From positions 1,736,001-1,800,000 of the forward strand of contig JBLDXI010000020.1 of assembly GCA_047495785.1 (NCBI GenBank): a stretch of 64,000 nucleotides of DNA, read 5' to 3'. How positions within the stretch are numbered: the stretch's first letter is position 1; every line of letters begins with the position of its first letter. The notes under the pieces were generated by a model, which was given only the letters and a program-made list of their open reading frames with translations, searched no databases and was not told the DNA's origin. This DNA comes from Lepidodermella squamata. Its lineage: Eukaryota; Gastrotricha. Below are positions 50,001 through 59,490 of the stretch, piece after piece. The position numbers were made by a program, and so were the translations under genes.

Positions 50001-50180
50001 CAATAGAAATAAGAATTGAATAGCGAAGAAACAAAAACAATGACAAAAGTGAAAAAAGTGAAAAATCCCTAAAGTTGCATCTAAATTTCGTACTCAGCAG
50101 ATCGATATCAAAACGAGGCTCATGGCCGTCAGCGTACCTGGGAAAATTTCTCGTAATTCATCAGCTAATTTTGAAAGTGC
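44075..50180. other. Gene-poor intergenic region
   Basis: Six kilobases of repeat-tinged DNA with a partial R1 end at about 49573-49645 and a TATAGTATAGTATATACTA tract near 49505. The only coding hint is a possible two-exon small ORF at 47248. No RNA gene recognised. Confidence 0.4.
47248..47499 (+). CDS. Possible small N-acylated protein (two exons)
   Basis: The sequence ATG GGC GCC TGC TGT encodes MGACCNSSALEGK, which fits the Met-Gly-x-Cys-Cys pattern of N-myristoylated and palmitoylated proteins. Exon 1 (47248-47286) ends at a GTAAAT donor and joins in phase to 47323-47499 after TGGTTTAG, giving about 71 residues. An alternative donor four bases earlier (GTAAGG) leads to a stop after 10 more codons. 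The second exon has no recognisable domain. Isolated in a gene-poor stretch, so it could be chance or a pseudogene. Confidence 0.2.
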
Positions 50181-50684
50181 TTTTAACACTTTAACTGTCA
50201 AAAATAGACTGCGAGATCAATATTTGGATCCAAATCCTGGGTCTGTGAACATTTCTTTTATTTCCGGTCAAAGATGCGTCGTAGGACAAAAATGACTAAC
50301 GGCAGAATGTAGGCCATGGCCCGGCGGTTCTTTTGACACCAAATTTGGGGCCAAAGACATCAAGGAATCAACTTGAAAAACAGTGAAATTTCCATTGTTG
50401 CGCCATAATCTGGGTCTAATAATTAGGTCCAATTTTTGGGTCTGATTTTTGGCTCTAATCCAAAATTTCGGCGTTATTTCGCAGTCATTTTCAAAGACCT
50501 GCTCAAACCTTGCGGCCCCAAGTTTGGTGTCAAAAGAACCGCCGGGTCATGGCCGACATTTTGTCGTCAGGCATTTTGCCCTACGACGCATCGTTGACCC
50601 GAAAAAAGGACTTTCGACAGATCCAGAATTTGGATCCAAATATCGTATCTCACAGTCTATTTTCGGCAGTTAAAGTGTTAAACT
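50181..50684. repeat. Large inverted repeat, about 175 bp arms
   Basis: Left arm 50181-50354 and right arm 50511-50684 are reverse complements of each other with modest divergence: ATATTTGGATCCAAAT, GATGCGTCGTAGG, CGGCGGTTCTTTTGACACC are shared. The spacer is about 156 bp and contains GGTCTAATAATTAGGTCC. No ORF or TA-flanked end is apparent, so it may be a foldback element. Confidence 0.85.
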
Positions 50685-51119
50685 TCGTCAATTCGATTCT
50701 TAATTAGGGTATTTTGGTGTGAGGAGCAGGCTTTGAAGTATTTTTATTAAATTTTTCTAATTTCAAGGCATATGTAAGCATCCTTCATGTTTGAAACCGG
50801 AACATTTTTGTAGTTGTTGCAACTGGTACATGGCGTAAAGTACAAATTCCTAAATTCGGCCGGTGCGGCGTAACTTCGACTATGCTGCAGTTTTTTTGCA
50901 CGCAAATATGCATTGTTGAGCCAATCTGTTTCACGGTTTTTCAAGCGCGTGATCGCTAAAAATTAATTCCTAATGCGGGCTCGTGTCGTTTTCTCAAGTG
51001 CTTTGTTACCTGAGGTTCAAGCATCACCTCGTCAATGAAAAACTCCAGATAAATCAGCAAAGTCGATTTCCTATCTCAACTTGTTAACGGTACCAAACTT
51101 GAGCGTATAACTGGATGAG
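50685..51119. other. Intergenic, no gene seen
   Basis: AT-rich sequence between the large inverted repeat and an R2/R1 repeat pair. A short stretch near 50850-50870 (CTAAATTCGGCCGGTGCGGC) resembles the start of the R2 copy at 56090. Confidence 0.4.
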
Positions 51120-51318
51120 GTGGCCGAAATTGGGGCACTCCGCTCTCAAATTCCGGCCGGGTGTCAAGGTGACTAGAAAATTCGCCAAAAATCAGGTAAA
51201 ATCGTCCGGACTTGTGAGAACTGGCATTCGATAGCTCGAGAACCCCTCTATAATTCTGTATGTGCCGATTTCTTTCCTAAAAATTCACCTACCTGGCAAA
51301 GTAGGAAAAACCCAAAAG
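51120..51318. repeat. Dispersed repeat R2 copy
   Basis: The best-preserved R2: GAGGTGGCCGAAATTGGGGC, AAAATCGTCCGGACTTGTGA, CATTCGATAGCTCGAGAACC, CTACCTGGCAAAGTAGGAAA. It abuts an inverted R1 copy. Confidence 0.72.
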
Positions 51319-51339
51319 AAACAATTTTAATTGGGTTTT

Positions 51340-51598
51340 CCTTTTAGCGAAACCAAATTTTGGAATTTTCTAGTGGCCTGAAATCACTTTTCGGATATTT
51401 TTTGCGGGTCAAGATTGACCACAACAAAAATTCTACAAAAACCACCAGTAAATTCTTCGTAACATTCTCTATAAGATGGAGTGTTCAATTTAGAATCCAT
51501 GCTTCGCGTAAAATTCGTAGAATTATTCAAAAATGACACTTGGTATATTTCGATTTTGGTTCCGCTACAGCAAATTTGGTTCCGCTAAAAGATATTCT
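51340..51598. repeat. Dispersed repeat R1, inverted copy 6
   Basis: CCTTTTAGCGAAACCAAATT at the left, TGGTTCCGCTAAAAGATATT at the right, with CTCTATAAGATGGAGTGTTC inside. Placed end to end with R2 at 51120. Confidence 0.72.
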
Positions 51599-52583
51599 GA
51601 TTTTAATTTCACTTTTGCTTTGCTATTGGTAATTTGTTTTCTGTTAGCCTCTTTTTATTAACAGGAACACTTTTTCACTCTCGTTGTTGAAATTTAAAAG
51701 TTAAAATTGAAATTTTTATTGTTGAGCCCAAGGCGTCCTTGAAGTCATGGAAAATCATCATTAAGTGAATAAAAGCTAAATCCAGAAATTAAATCCAGAA
51801 ATTAATTCTGAGTTTTGATAGTCAATATTGACCTGCTGAGGCTGATTCGTCAAAATCCTACACTTGAGCTCCAATTAAATCAAAAATTTAATTATCATTT
51901 CCGGGATCAATTTTTATCTTACTGAGATGACTCTGCGCGTTCGTTCAACGCCGAAATCACGGCCTGCTTATAATCTCTTTAATGTCCCAAAATGTTTGAA
52001 TAGACATTTCGAAATAATACAAAATTGAAGTAGTGATATCCGTTCTTTAATTGGTCGCTGTTGAGCTGATTCAATAATGCACATAAGCCGAAAATCACCA
52101 GCAGTAATAGTACGAGGTTTTGCGAGGCAAGGTGTCATGTTTCTTCAATGCAATGACAGTTTCTGGGTTCTATCGCAGCCAGCAGCAGCAGTTTATGTAG
52201 CGTAATATCAGGCGTGCTAATGCTGTCATGTAGAAATCGATTGATTTTATCGGAAAAGTGTGCATTGTTTATAAAAACACATACACGATGTAAGTACAAA
52301 TGAAACCGAGTTGTGAACTTTTCATTTACTACAGAGACTTATTAAGGATGCCCTGTATTAGTTCTACAATTTTAATCAGGCTCACGTTTCCTCAGTCACA
52401 GACTTTCAGACGGGCGCAGTTTTATTAGGCCTATCCGTCGAGGGTTATACTTTATTTCATTTAACCAGTTGAGTTTTGTCAATTATGATTGAACTTGACA
52501 CACCGTTTTCACTTGTCTGAATGTTAAAACTTTACCTGATAGGCGAATGTTATTTCGAATGATTTAGACTGCTTTTATTCACC
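51599..52583. other. Upstream region of receptor 2
   Basis: AT-rich DNA before the first short exon of nuclear receptor 2. It contains a TTAAATCCAGAAA tandem doublet near 51778-51803; no other structure or TATA box near the ATG. Confidence 0.4.
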
Positions 52584-55500
52584 ATGAAAAACTGTGAGGT
52601 AAGTCTATGTCGACTCATCAAAATTATCCGCGTTAAATTTTTTGCTCAAGATTTGCTTGCACTCAGACAAGGCGATCGTCCACAGGTTCGGAATCGATAT
52701 CTGCGAAGCCTGCAAGGTAAATTTCATGTCCCCTAACATTCAGTTTTGTCTGATTTTATTTAGGAAAAAAATCCACCTTAATGAAAAAAGCATTAATTAA
52801 TTTTGATTATTTTCGTAGAAATTTTTCGTGCGCAATCGCTCGGTCGATGTTGAAACTTTGCCGTGCCGCAACGATGGCAAACAGACGTGCCTTATAAACG
52901 CCGATATTCAAAGGGCGCCATGCCCCCGCTGCCGGCTAGCAAAATGTTTCGCCCTTGGCATGAGCAATTTTTCCAAACACCGAAAATGTAAATAATTTGA
53001 TTTTTAGTGATTAATAGGGTGTGCCAAGTGCGCACCCTAAATTTAGGGTTCCAGCACTAAATTTGAGACTCCAGCACTAGATCCCCCCCTGAGTATGGTT
53101 TTTCGAATTTATAGTCTTCACTAGAATCTCAAATTTTTCGTTCTTATCGATTGACCTTCATATTACGCGAATTTTGCACTATGAGCGGTCAGTTTACGAA
53201 TTATACTTTATCCTATGGAGCCGATATCGATTCCAAGTATCGATTTTACAAATAAGTGATTTTCCCGATATCAGCCGTCTTGGAACCCAACATCGATAAT
53301 TTTTCTGCGTAGCTTAGAGCACCATGTAGCTAGAATAAAAATCCTAGGATCAGGGAAGGCACATGCATCGATAAAAAACCGAAAACACCGAAATCGCAAA
53401 GAATCTGATAAATGTAGTGCCATGACGCGCAAATTTAGTGCTGGAAATATTTTGACCCTAATTAGTATCTCCTATTTTTTTTGAAATTTAGATTCAGGAA
53501 AATTACCTGCTCCTAAGGACGATAATGAAAATGAAGCCGCCGGTGAATCTAGTACTCGTAAATCGTCGAAAGTCGCGAGGACACCGAAAAAGGACATATC
53601 GCCGAAAAGCGAGCCGAAAACGCCGGTCACCGAGGGAACATCGACTGATGTAAGCCCGATCGTTGCGTCATCATCGCCATCTTCGCCGCCAGCAGTAGTG
53701 AGACCCAGGGCGGAGTCGAATTCGGGCCAAAATCTAGCCAAAGAATTATTGTCAAGCGACGTTCCCCCATCGCCTGTTTGCCTATCTTCAGTTAAAGCTG
53801 AACGCTTTCTTCGCGGCGCTGTTGAATCAGCAGCTGAATTGGCTCCTTTGCAAAGCGTGAGAAAAAAATGAAAAAATGCGCACAAAATTTGTCGACTCTG
53901 TTACTAAATTTTTCAGCTTGAAGTTGACGAGAGCTTTCTGGACTCTCCGTTCTCCTTGAACGACCATCAAGAAGAAATGCTTATATGGATCAGTGGTATG
54001 AGAGCTTTCGAGTGGACCATACCATTTCTTGCCAATTTCTTTCAGTCTTTGCCAGGTATAACAGCAAATTGACATTTAATGAATTTACTGTTATTTTTTC
54101 CTTAGATTTTGGCTGCCTATCTCGGGTCGAACAGTGGCATTGCGTGAATAGATCGCTTAGCTCAATTTCTCTCGCTCAAATTGCGCTTCATTTTCGGACA
54201 AAACCCGGCTTCACGCCATTTTACGGATTTTCTGCGAGGCTTCGAGAACGCTGGCTCAAGTACTTTCCGTACTATCGAGTTTGCATGATTTTGTTTTACA
54301 ATTTCTTCAATTTTTTGGCTATATTTCTCAGAACACTGACGTTGGCACCGAGTATCTCGCAACTTTTTTCAACAATTGGAACATGTCTTTCGTTGAATTT
54401 GCTTTCATTTGCGCTCTCTTCGTAGTCCGAGGTGAGTCAAATTTGTCATTTTTCGAATCGTGGGATAAAAATTGATGCCACTCGGACATTATTTTAATTT
54501 GGGCAATTTTCTCGTGGGCCAGTAGAGTGTCTTGCCCAGTTATTTCCGCTGACATGTTGTCATAAACACCCAAGTTGAAAATGATGAAATTTATAATGCC
54601 TAATTTTTCGCTAATTTATTTTGACCTAGGTTAATAAAACGAGGGTACGTGATAATACAGTGTGTCCGTCAAATAATATGAGGCTATTTATAGTCCAAAA
54701 GCAACAGCAAGCGTGGCGCGTGCCAGATCTGGTGTCTCATTTTTTTCATGAGATGCAAAAAATAATACGTCAATGAAATCTAAAGCTTTATTTACTACTG
54801 CTAGTTAAAATTTGTGTGCATCGGCTAGTGTTGATGGTTAAACTTTCTTCGTCTTAATTCTTTCAGGTGATAGAGAAGGTGATGTTCTGACCATCATGAA
54901 TGCTCATATTTTCCTCTTAACGAGCCGCGCCTTTAAAAAATTATCTCAACTATCAGGTTCATCTCCGTCATCATCATCTTCTCCCTCAGCCGTTTCAGTT
55001 TTTTGTTTGGCAAGGGCCATTTTGAATTCCGCCATGGCCAGTTTTACAAACCGCTTTTTTGGAATCGGGTTTCCCCTTTTTCGCGTACATCGACTTGTCC
55101 ATCGACTTGGGTCTTCAACAGCCGCGGGACATTTTCTAAATTTTGTTTCGTAATCTTGCATGTCTAATTTAATAACTGCCGTTGAAGCATAAAATGCAAC
55201 AAATGCAACAAATGCAATGAAAGCAACTAAAGCAGTTTCCATTACGACCTGGTATTCTGTTTGAAATAAGTTCCGCGTTTTGAAATAAAGGGGGAACGTC
55301 GCTTTCGCCAATTTGTGTAGCATCCGGGGCGCTATCGGCTAACCGTTATATACGTGAATTTCACATACCCGCAAGAATACGTCCAATGGCTAGTACAAAC
55401 AGTTTTAACTGAATTGGATCAGAAAATTTGCTATTAAATCGCAGTTAAATGGTTATATTTTTTCCAGATATTAGGTTGACATTGTTGCGCGTTTGATCTT

Positions 55501-57507
55501 ATTGCATGAATATTCAGGGCAACTCGTTGTCCCCAAAACTTTAGTAATGTACAAAGCTCGCAGGTGAAAATCCCGAAGCTAATGCTTTCGTTCCGAAGAA
55601 TGTTCTTTATCTTGATTAAATAATACAAATTTTGGCGGAGCAATAATTGATATTATTCCAGCAACGAACAACACTAGCTGTACTATCATTCAGTGCTGCG
55701 TTTTTTTTGCCTCGTGCACGACTCGTGAACAGGCGCAATTAAAATGCTATATTTAGGCTCATATTATTTGACGGACACACTGTATTTGCCGTTATCCTCT
55801 GGTTTTGAGACACGCATTTGATAGGATTGTTAGGATCCGCAAGATAAGTATTATTATGAGTTGTCACCCGAATTGGCATGTTTGGGAGTTTTATATAAAC
55901 CCTGACATGCAATCACCTGTTACTGGAAATTAATTTTAGGTTGATGTTAATAAAATGTCAGATCAAATCGATGCCCTAATGTCAATTAGGCAGTTTATTT
56001 TCTTGTGTCCTGAAAACGGATAGATCTCGATGTTTTGTTCAATTTATGAAAAATAGTTTTTTCAATACTGAGTAGAAATTCCTAAATTCCGCCGCTGCGA
56101 CCTAACTTCGGCCACCGTTTGCCTAGGCGAATTTGACCGCATCCAATTTTAGGTAACTGGATGACGTGGCCGAAGTTCGGTTCTCCTCCGGCCAGTTGAC
56201 TAAAAAATCATAGTAAAATCGTCTTGACTCGCGGAAACCGGCATTTGATAGCCCGAGAACTCCTCAATAACATGTTTTGGCCAATTTTCCCCTAGAAATT
56301 CTCCTAGCTGGCAAAGTAGGAATAACCCAAAAAGTGGCCGAATTTAAAGCAGGATTCTCTAGGTCAGCGGATTGATAGGTAAGTCGTTTCGGAAACAAAA
56401 AAATGATCGATTCATCAGCAATTGATTTTCAAATAAATTTCAAAATTTCGTTGTCTTGTCGCGTTTGCTGTTTTGACGGTCTGCCGGTTGAAAGCCCAGG
56501 CTTCTATAATATGAAAAAATATATCAACTTTCCGCCACAATTTAAGAATACCTTGTTGAGGAAATAGGTTGAGGAAAGAGGTTCAAAAATATTTCCCGGG
56601 GGATACGAAGAGTAGGATACACAAGCCAAAGGGCTAATATATACTCCCGAGTTACACCAGACTAGAAAACCAAATTTTTAGATTTTCCTGCCATTAATAC
56701 CATGCATAGAACCCTACGAGCCAAGAAAAACGTCGTTGTCCGTTTCTCAAAATTCGATCTCAGTGTCGAGAAAAAACATTAAACGTGATTGGGTGTTTTT
56801 GAGGATTTCGAAGGAGCGATAAATGTCTCGTTGGCAATAATTGATACCTGCGCCATTTGGCATGTCAAACGCTGAAACTTGGCAGGATGACGTAACAGAG
56901 GTTAATAAAAAATCTCCTAAACTGTGTTTCGGGAATTGTCGACCCAGCACTCGAACCAGGCTCTGGGCTTTGAACCAGCCTATTTTTATCAGCTTTCATT
57001 CAACCGGGTTTTTCGGGCTGTAGTCCATAGTTTTATAAGACGGCATTAGCACCATCGAAATCAGCGTCGAATTTCGCAAATTTCCCGCTCAAAAACCCTC
57101 TTTGTAAAGTTCACCGTTTCCAAGATATGATTTTTCAGCGTAATATCATTTATTATGACGCATTATTTATTATTTCAGATGAAGGAGATGTAAGTTCAGC
57201 CAATTCATCGTTGGCCGAAATTCGGGCGGGTCTAGTCGATGCTTTGCAAATCTACCTGCGAAACGTCTCCGGTTGCGATCCGCTCCACGTTGAAGCTTGC
57301 ATGTCTCGCATATTCGAAGTTGTCCGCGTACTTTCGGCCCTGCAAAACGAAACATTTTCGGCAATCATTCAAGTGGCGATGGCTCGGCCCGAGCTTCAAA
57401 CCGAATCGCAGCAGTGGGCTTCGATTTATGAAGAGAAAATTAAGCAGAATAATTCGGCCGAAAACCAGCAGGACGTTCAGAGTGAAAAACTAGATGATAA
57501 AAGCTGA
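52584..57507 (+). CDS. Nuclear receptor 2
   Basis: Exons: 52584-52598, 52651-52716, 52819-52987, 53492-53856, 53917-54055, 54106-54278, 54332-54431, 57179-57507; every junction is in phase, about 450 residues. The first exon encodes only MKNCE. Finger 1 then reads CEIC, 15 residues, CEACK; finger 2 follows KFFVRNRS and ends CPRCRLAKCFALGM, with wider Cys spacing than the family norm. A Ser/Pro/Lys-rich hinge (TPKKD, SPKSEP) of about 110 residues leads to the ligand-binding domain: AFEWTIPFLANFFQSLPG, ERWLKYFPYYR, then FNNWNMSFVEFAFICALF. The FP-x-Y / NW-N-x-SF intron position equals that of receptor 1, marking the two as paralogues. There is essentially no A/B region. The 2.7 kb last intron hosts a transposon-like element and an R2 repeat. 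A DNA-binding transcription factor; ligand and orthologue unknown. Confidence 0.86.
53018..53462. repeat. Repeat with TTTAGTGCTGGA ends inside receptor 2 intron
   Basis: The left end carries TTTAGGGTTCCAGCACTAAA, the right end AATTTAGTGCTGGAAAT in inverted orientation. A related inverted copy is at about 63060-63120. It fills most of intron 3 of receptor 2. Confidence 0.55.
54658..55792. mobile_element. TA-flanked inverted-repeat element enclosing an ORF
   Basis: Left end CAGTGTGTCCGTCAAATAAT and right end ATTATTTGACGGACACACTG are exact reverse complements for about 25 bases, and both are flanked by TA, as for Tc1/mariner insertions. Length 1,135 bp. No transposase is visible; instead a minus-strand ORF with its own TATA-like box lies inside. 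The element sits in the last intron of nuclear receptor 2. Confidence 0.8.
54946..55242 (-). CDS. Small secreted protein gene inside the TA-flanked element
   Basis: The minus-strand ORF runs to 55323 but I prefer the ATG at 55242: METALVAFIAFVAFVAFYASTAV is a clear signal peptide and the upstream ATG lies about at the expected transcription start. It gives 98 residues. The mature part has two Cys (FRKC..SRCTRKRG), a basic middle (PIPKKRFVKLAM) and an acidic tail (EGEDDDDGDEPDS). No transposase motif (no DDE/D pattern). A TATA-like GTATATAAC lies on the minus strand at about 55345-55353. It is nested, antisense to nuclear receptor 2. Either a host gene caught between transposon ends or a passenger gene; family unknown. 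Confidence 0.5.
   Translation of the reverse strand: METALVAFIAFVAFVAFYASTAVIKLDMQDYETKFRKCPAAVEDPSRWTSRCTRKRGNPIPKKRFVKLAMAEFKMALAKQKTETAEGEDDDDGDEPDS
56090..56350. repeat. Dispersed repeat R2 in receptor 2 intron
   Basis: AACTTCGGCCACCG, GATGACGTGGCCGAAGTTCG, GATAGCCCGAGAACTCCTCA and GCTGGCAAAGTAGGAATAAC follow the R2 order. Longest copy in the window. Confidence 0.7.
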
Positions 57508-57888
57508 GAATATTTTTGCTCATGTGTGATGTTTATCTGGTGAAAAATTAGTTTACTCTCGATAAAACAAACAAAAAACCGGCTGAACCTAACTATTTAC
57601 TGGCAACAATCCTGTTTAACTTGTCTTTATTGTCGGCTGAAATTTCGATATATAATGCTGTGAAATTATTTGTTGTTTTGTAAACAAAAAATTGGCCATA
57701 TAGTTCAGCATAAAAAGTACGATCATATTATAAACTTTTTTTTTGCAAAATTTTTCGACGAGTGAGCAGGTAAAATATTTATTGTGCCTTATAATCGTGG
57801 AAAGTAATAACATTTAGACCAGGGTTATTCGAGAGGAAGGAGGGGAAAATTATAGAATTATTTTGCTAAAATTGAACGCTGAAATTCT
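57508..57888. other. Convergent 3' ends of receptor 2 and protein P1
   Basis: AT-rich spacer between two genes transcribed toward each other; no further gene or repeat seen. Confidence 0.45.
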
Positions 57889-58257
57889 TCATAGAGCTAC
57901 GGGCCTCTGACGTAATTTGTTGATCGCCTCGATGATAGTTTTATCGTCGACCTCAGCACTGAGATCATCGATTTCATCGCTGCCTTCTTCAGCGCGTAAT
58001 AAATCGATGATTTGCTGCTGCGATTCGGGTGATAATTGGTCGAATTCACCGATGTCAGCCTCGTCGAACAGCTCATCTCCCAATTCGTCCTCGTCGCTGT
58101 ACGACAGCAATTCGTTGAAAAACGCGTCTTCCAACTCGGGCCGAGTCAATTTCGACAAGTCAGCCGCCGCTTCGTCGACCTGCTTACCGCTGATTTCCTC
58201 AGCTGCCGCGATGGAGGCAACAAAAATGGCGGCGAAAATTACGAAAAACTTGTTCAT
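57889..58257 (-). CDS. Secreted acidic protein P1, right-hand cluster
   Basis: Intronless ORF of 122 residues. The signal peptide is MNKFFVIFAAIFVASIAAAEE. The mature protein is strongly acidic (DEDELGDELFDEADIGEFD) and has no Cys. Its end, KTIIEAINKLRQRPVAL, matches TIIEALNERYKLYK in the neighbour P2, linking it to the cluster, but it lacks the Phe-Gly ending. Only 36 bases separate the P2 stop from this ATG, with a TTTTTAG that could accept a spliced leader, so the pair may be co-transcribed. Role unknown; a peptide precursor or acidic secreted factor. Confidence 0.7.
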   Translation of the reverse strand: MNKFFVIFAAIFVASIAAAEEISGKQVDEAAADLSKLTRPELEDAFFNELLSYSDEDELGDELFDEADIGEFDQLSPESQQQIIDLLRAEEGSDEIDDLSAEVDDKTIIEAINKLRQRPVAL

Positions 58258-58293
58258 TATTTTATTTATTCTAAAAATCTTAAGGTAGAATTT
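58258..58293 (-). promoter_or_regulatory. Very short intercistronic gap with possible trans-splice acceptor
   Basis: On the minus strand the P2 stop overlaps AATAAAAA (possible polyadenylation signal), then CTTAAGATTTTTAG|AATAAATAAAATA precedes the P1 ATG. The TTTTTAG fits an acceptor for trans-splicing 13 bases before the start. This resembles a nematode operon junction but is tighter than the ~100 bases usual in C. elegans. Confidence 0.4.
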
Positions 58294-58626
58294 TTATTTA
58301 TAAAGTTTATAGCGTTCGTTGAGTGCTTCTATAATAGTGATTGGTTTAGAGCCTGGCTGATAAAAAGTTTTGTCCTTATTGCTACCAAATCGCAGGAGTA
58401 AACGTTCGAAAGCATCGCGAGTCCGCTGCTGGTTCTTTTTATTGGGACGGGGCGGTGATGACGAGCCAGTTCGCCGCTCCACACTTGCGTAGATTTCGGC
58501 CGATGACGCTATTGCCGCTTGATCCGGCAGATTTACCACGGTGGCGGGCTCCGCAGGGCACGTGCACGAAGATGCGACGGCTAAAGCCGTGGCGAGTAGG
58601 AATGCCGACGCTGTAATTGACACCAT
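58294..58626 (-). CDS. Secreted protein P2, right-hand cluster
   Basis: Intronless, 110 residues. The signal peptide is MVSITASAFLLATALAVASS, followed by CTCPAEP. A Ser/Pro/Arg stretch (ERRTGSSSPPRPNKKNQQR) contains basic processing-like sites. The C-terminus PITIIEALNERYKLYK parallels P1 (TIIEAINKLRQ) and P3 (QRYSLFGR): Arg-Tyr-x-Leu-aromatic is kept but the Gly needed for amidation is replaced. It lies directly upstream of P1. Family unknown outside the cluster. Confidence 0.68.
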   Translation of the reverse strand: MVSITASAFLLATALAVASSCTCPAEPATVVNLPDQAAIASSAEIYASVERRTGSSSPPRPNKKNQQRTRDAFERLLLRFGSNKDKTFYQPGSKPITIIEALNERYKLYK

Positions 58627-58946
58627 GAAGAATAATTTGAAAATAATTATATTATCGCGATCAAACGATTTAGAGACGAATAATAAATTTTTCGAATTTC
58701 TATTTTTATTATTATTTATTTTGTTTTATAACGTCACTCGTCCTCATGCGGAGCGGATATCCCTGCCGTGATGAAATATTTGCCAATGTGACCTGGATGT
58801 GTCAATTCAAGTCCGGTCAGGGCGATATTATAGGCAATAAAAAGAAATCTAGGCCACGCATTTTACGATGACACACAAAGCGTAGGCCTCGCCAGGGAAA
58901 TAATGAAAATAATTTATAAAAATTGCAGGAATGAATTGTTATAATT
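58627..58946. other. Spacer between P2 and P3
   Basis: 320 bp of AT-rich DNA; probable promoter of P2 and 3' UTR of P3. No gene. Confidence 0.4.
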
Positions 58947-59423
58947 TCAGCGTCCGAACAATGAGTAACGTTGACCAAGCAGTTGCTTGACAGCCTCTTT
59001 GTTGCCGCCCTCTGACAAGGCTGATGATCCGGGTTTTGGCATGTTGATAAGCCTGTACAGCCTATTGATGACCGCGTCTTCGCTAACAGCGCTCTTCTTG
59101 ATCGTTTTCTCTTTTTCGACATGTTTCTCCTGTTCATCTGGTTTCAAGTGATGACTGCCAGAGCGGAGGTACACAATTCGCCGGTTTTGCTCAGCCGGCG
59201 CGGCGGCTAGAATTTCGTGAAAGCTCCGCGGGGTGTAGGCCTCGTTAGACATCAAAATTTCATTAGCGTCGTTGTCGAAAAGGTCGATTGCTCGCCGGTA
59301 TCTCGCTAGTGATGCCCCGTGCGACAGGTGTGACAGTGAAGAGACGGTGAAGAAAATCATGAGCCAGAAAGCTGAAATCAGCCGGCAGCTTTCTTTCGCG
59401 TCAAAACCCAACATGGCCATCAC
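58947..59423 (-). CDS. Putative amidated-peptide precursor P3 (ends RYSLFGR)
   Basis: Intronless, 158 residues from 59423 (another Met at 59414 is equally possible). The N-terminal hydrophobic segment LISAFWLMIFFTVSSLSH acts as a signal or anchor. The middle has AYTPRSFHEI and a VYLRSGSHH segment that correspond to P5's ITPSRFKEV and YLRFGA. Basic pairs (EKHVEKEKTIKK) follow. The C-terminus GQRYSLFGR would yield YSLF-amide if cut after Arg and processed at Gly-Arg. A TATA-like box is at about 59482-59490. Neuropeptide-like function is inferred from the ending only. Confidence 0.68.
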   Translation of the reverse strand: MMAMLGFDAKESCRLISAFWLMIFFTVSSLSHLSHGASLARYRRAIDLFDNDANEILMSNEAYTPRSFHEILAAAPAEQNRRIVYLRSGSHHLKPDEQEKHVEKEKTIKKSAVSEDAVINRLYRLINMPKPGSSALSEGGNKEAVKQLLGQRYSLFGR

Positions 59424-59481
59424 TGATAGCTAAAAGTTTAACAAGGTAGGTATCTAAATCAGGGAATGACAACGAATTATT

Positions 59482-59490
59482 CTATATAAT
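59482..59490 (-). promoter_or_regulatory. TATA-like box of P3
   Basis: Minus strand ATTATATAGA about 60 bases upstream of the P3 ATG. Confidence 0.45.

Noticed and set aside
53472-53885. 137-codon ORF opposite receptor 2 hinge
   Set aside because: Antisense of the Ser/Pro hinge exon; no independent support.
54868-54960. Possible extra exon of receptor 2 (GDREGDV, after TTTCAG)
   Set aside because: It resembles the true exon start DEGDV only over a few residues, lies inside the transposon-like element and lacks a good donor.
57917-58288. Ser-rich ORF opposite P1
   Set aside because: Antisense of the Asp/Glu-rich P1 (GAN codons read backwards give Ser-rich strings).
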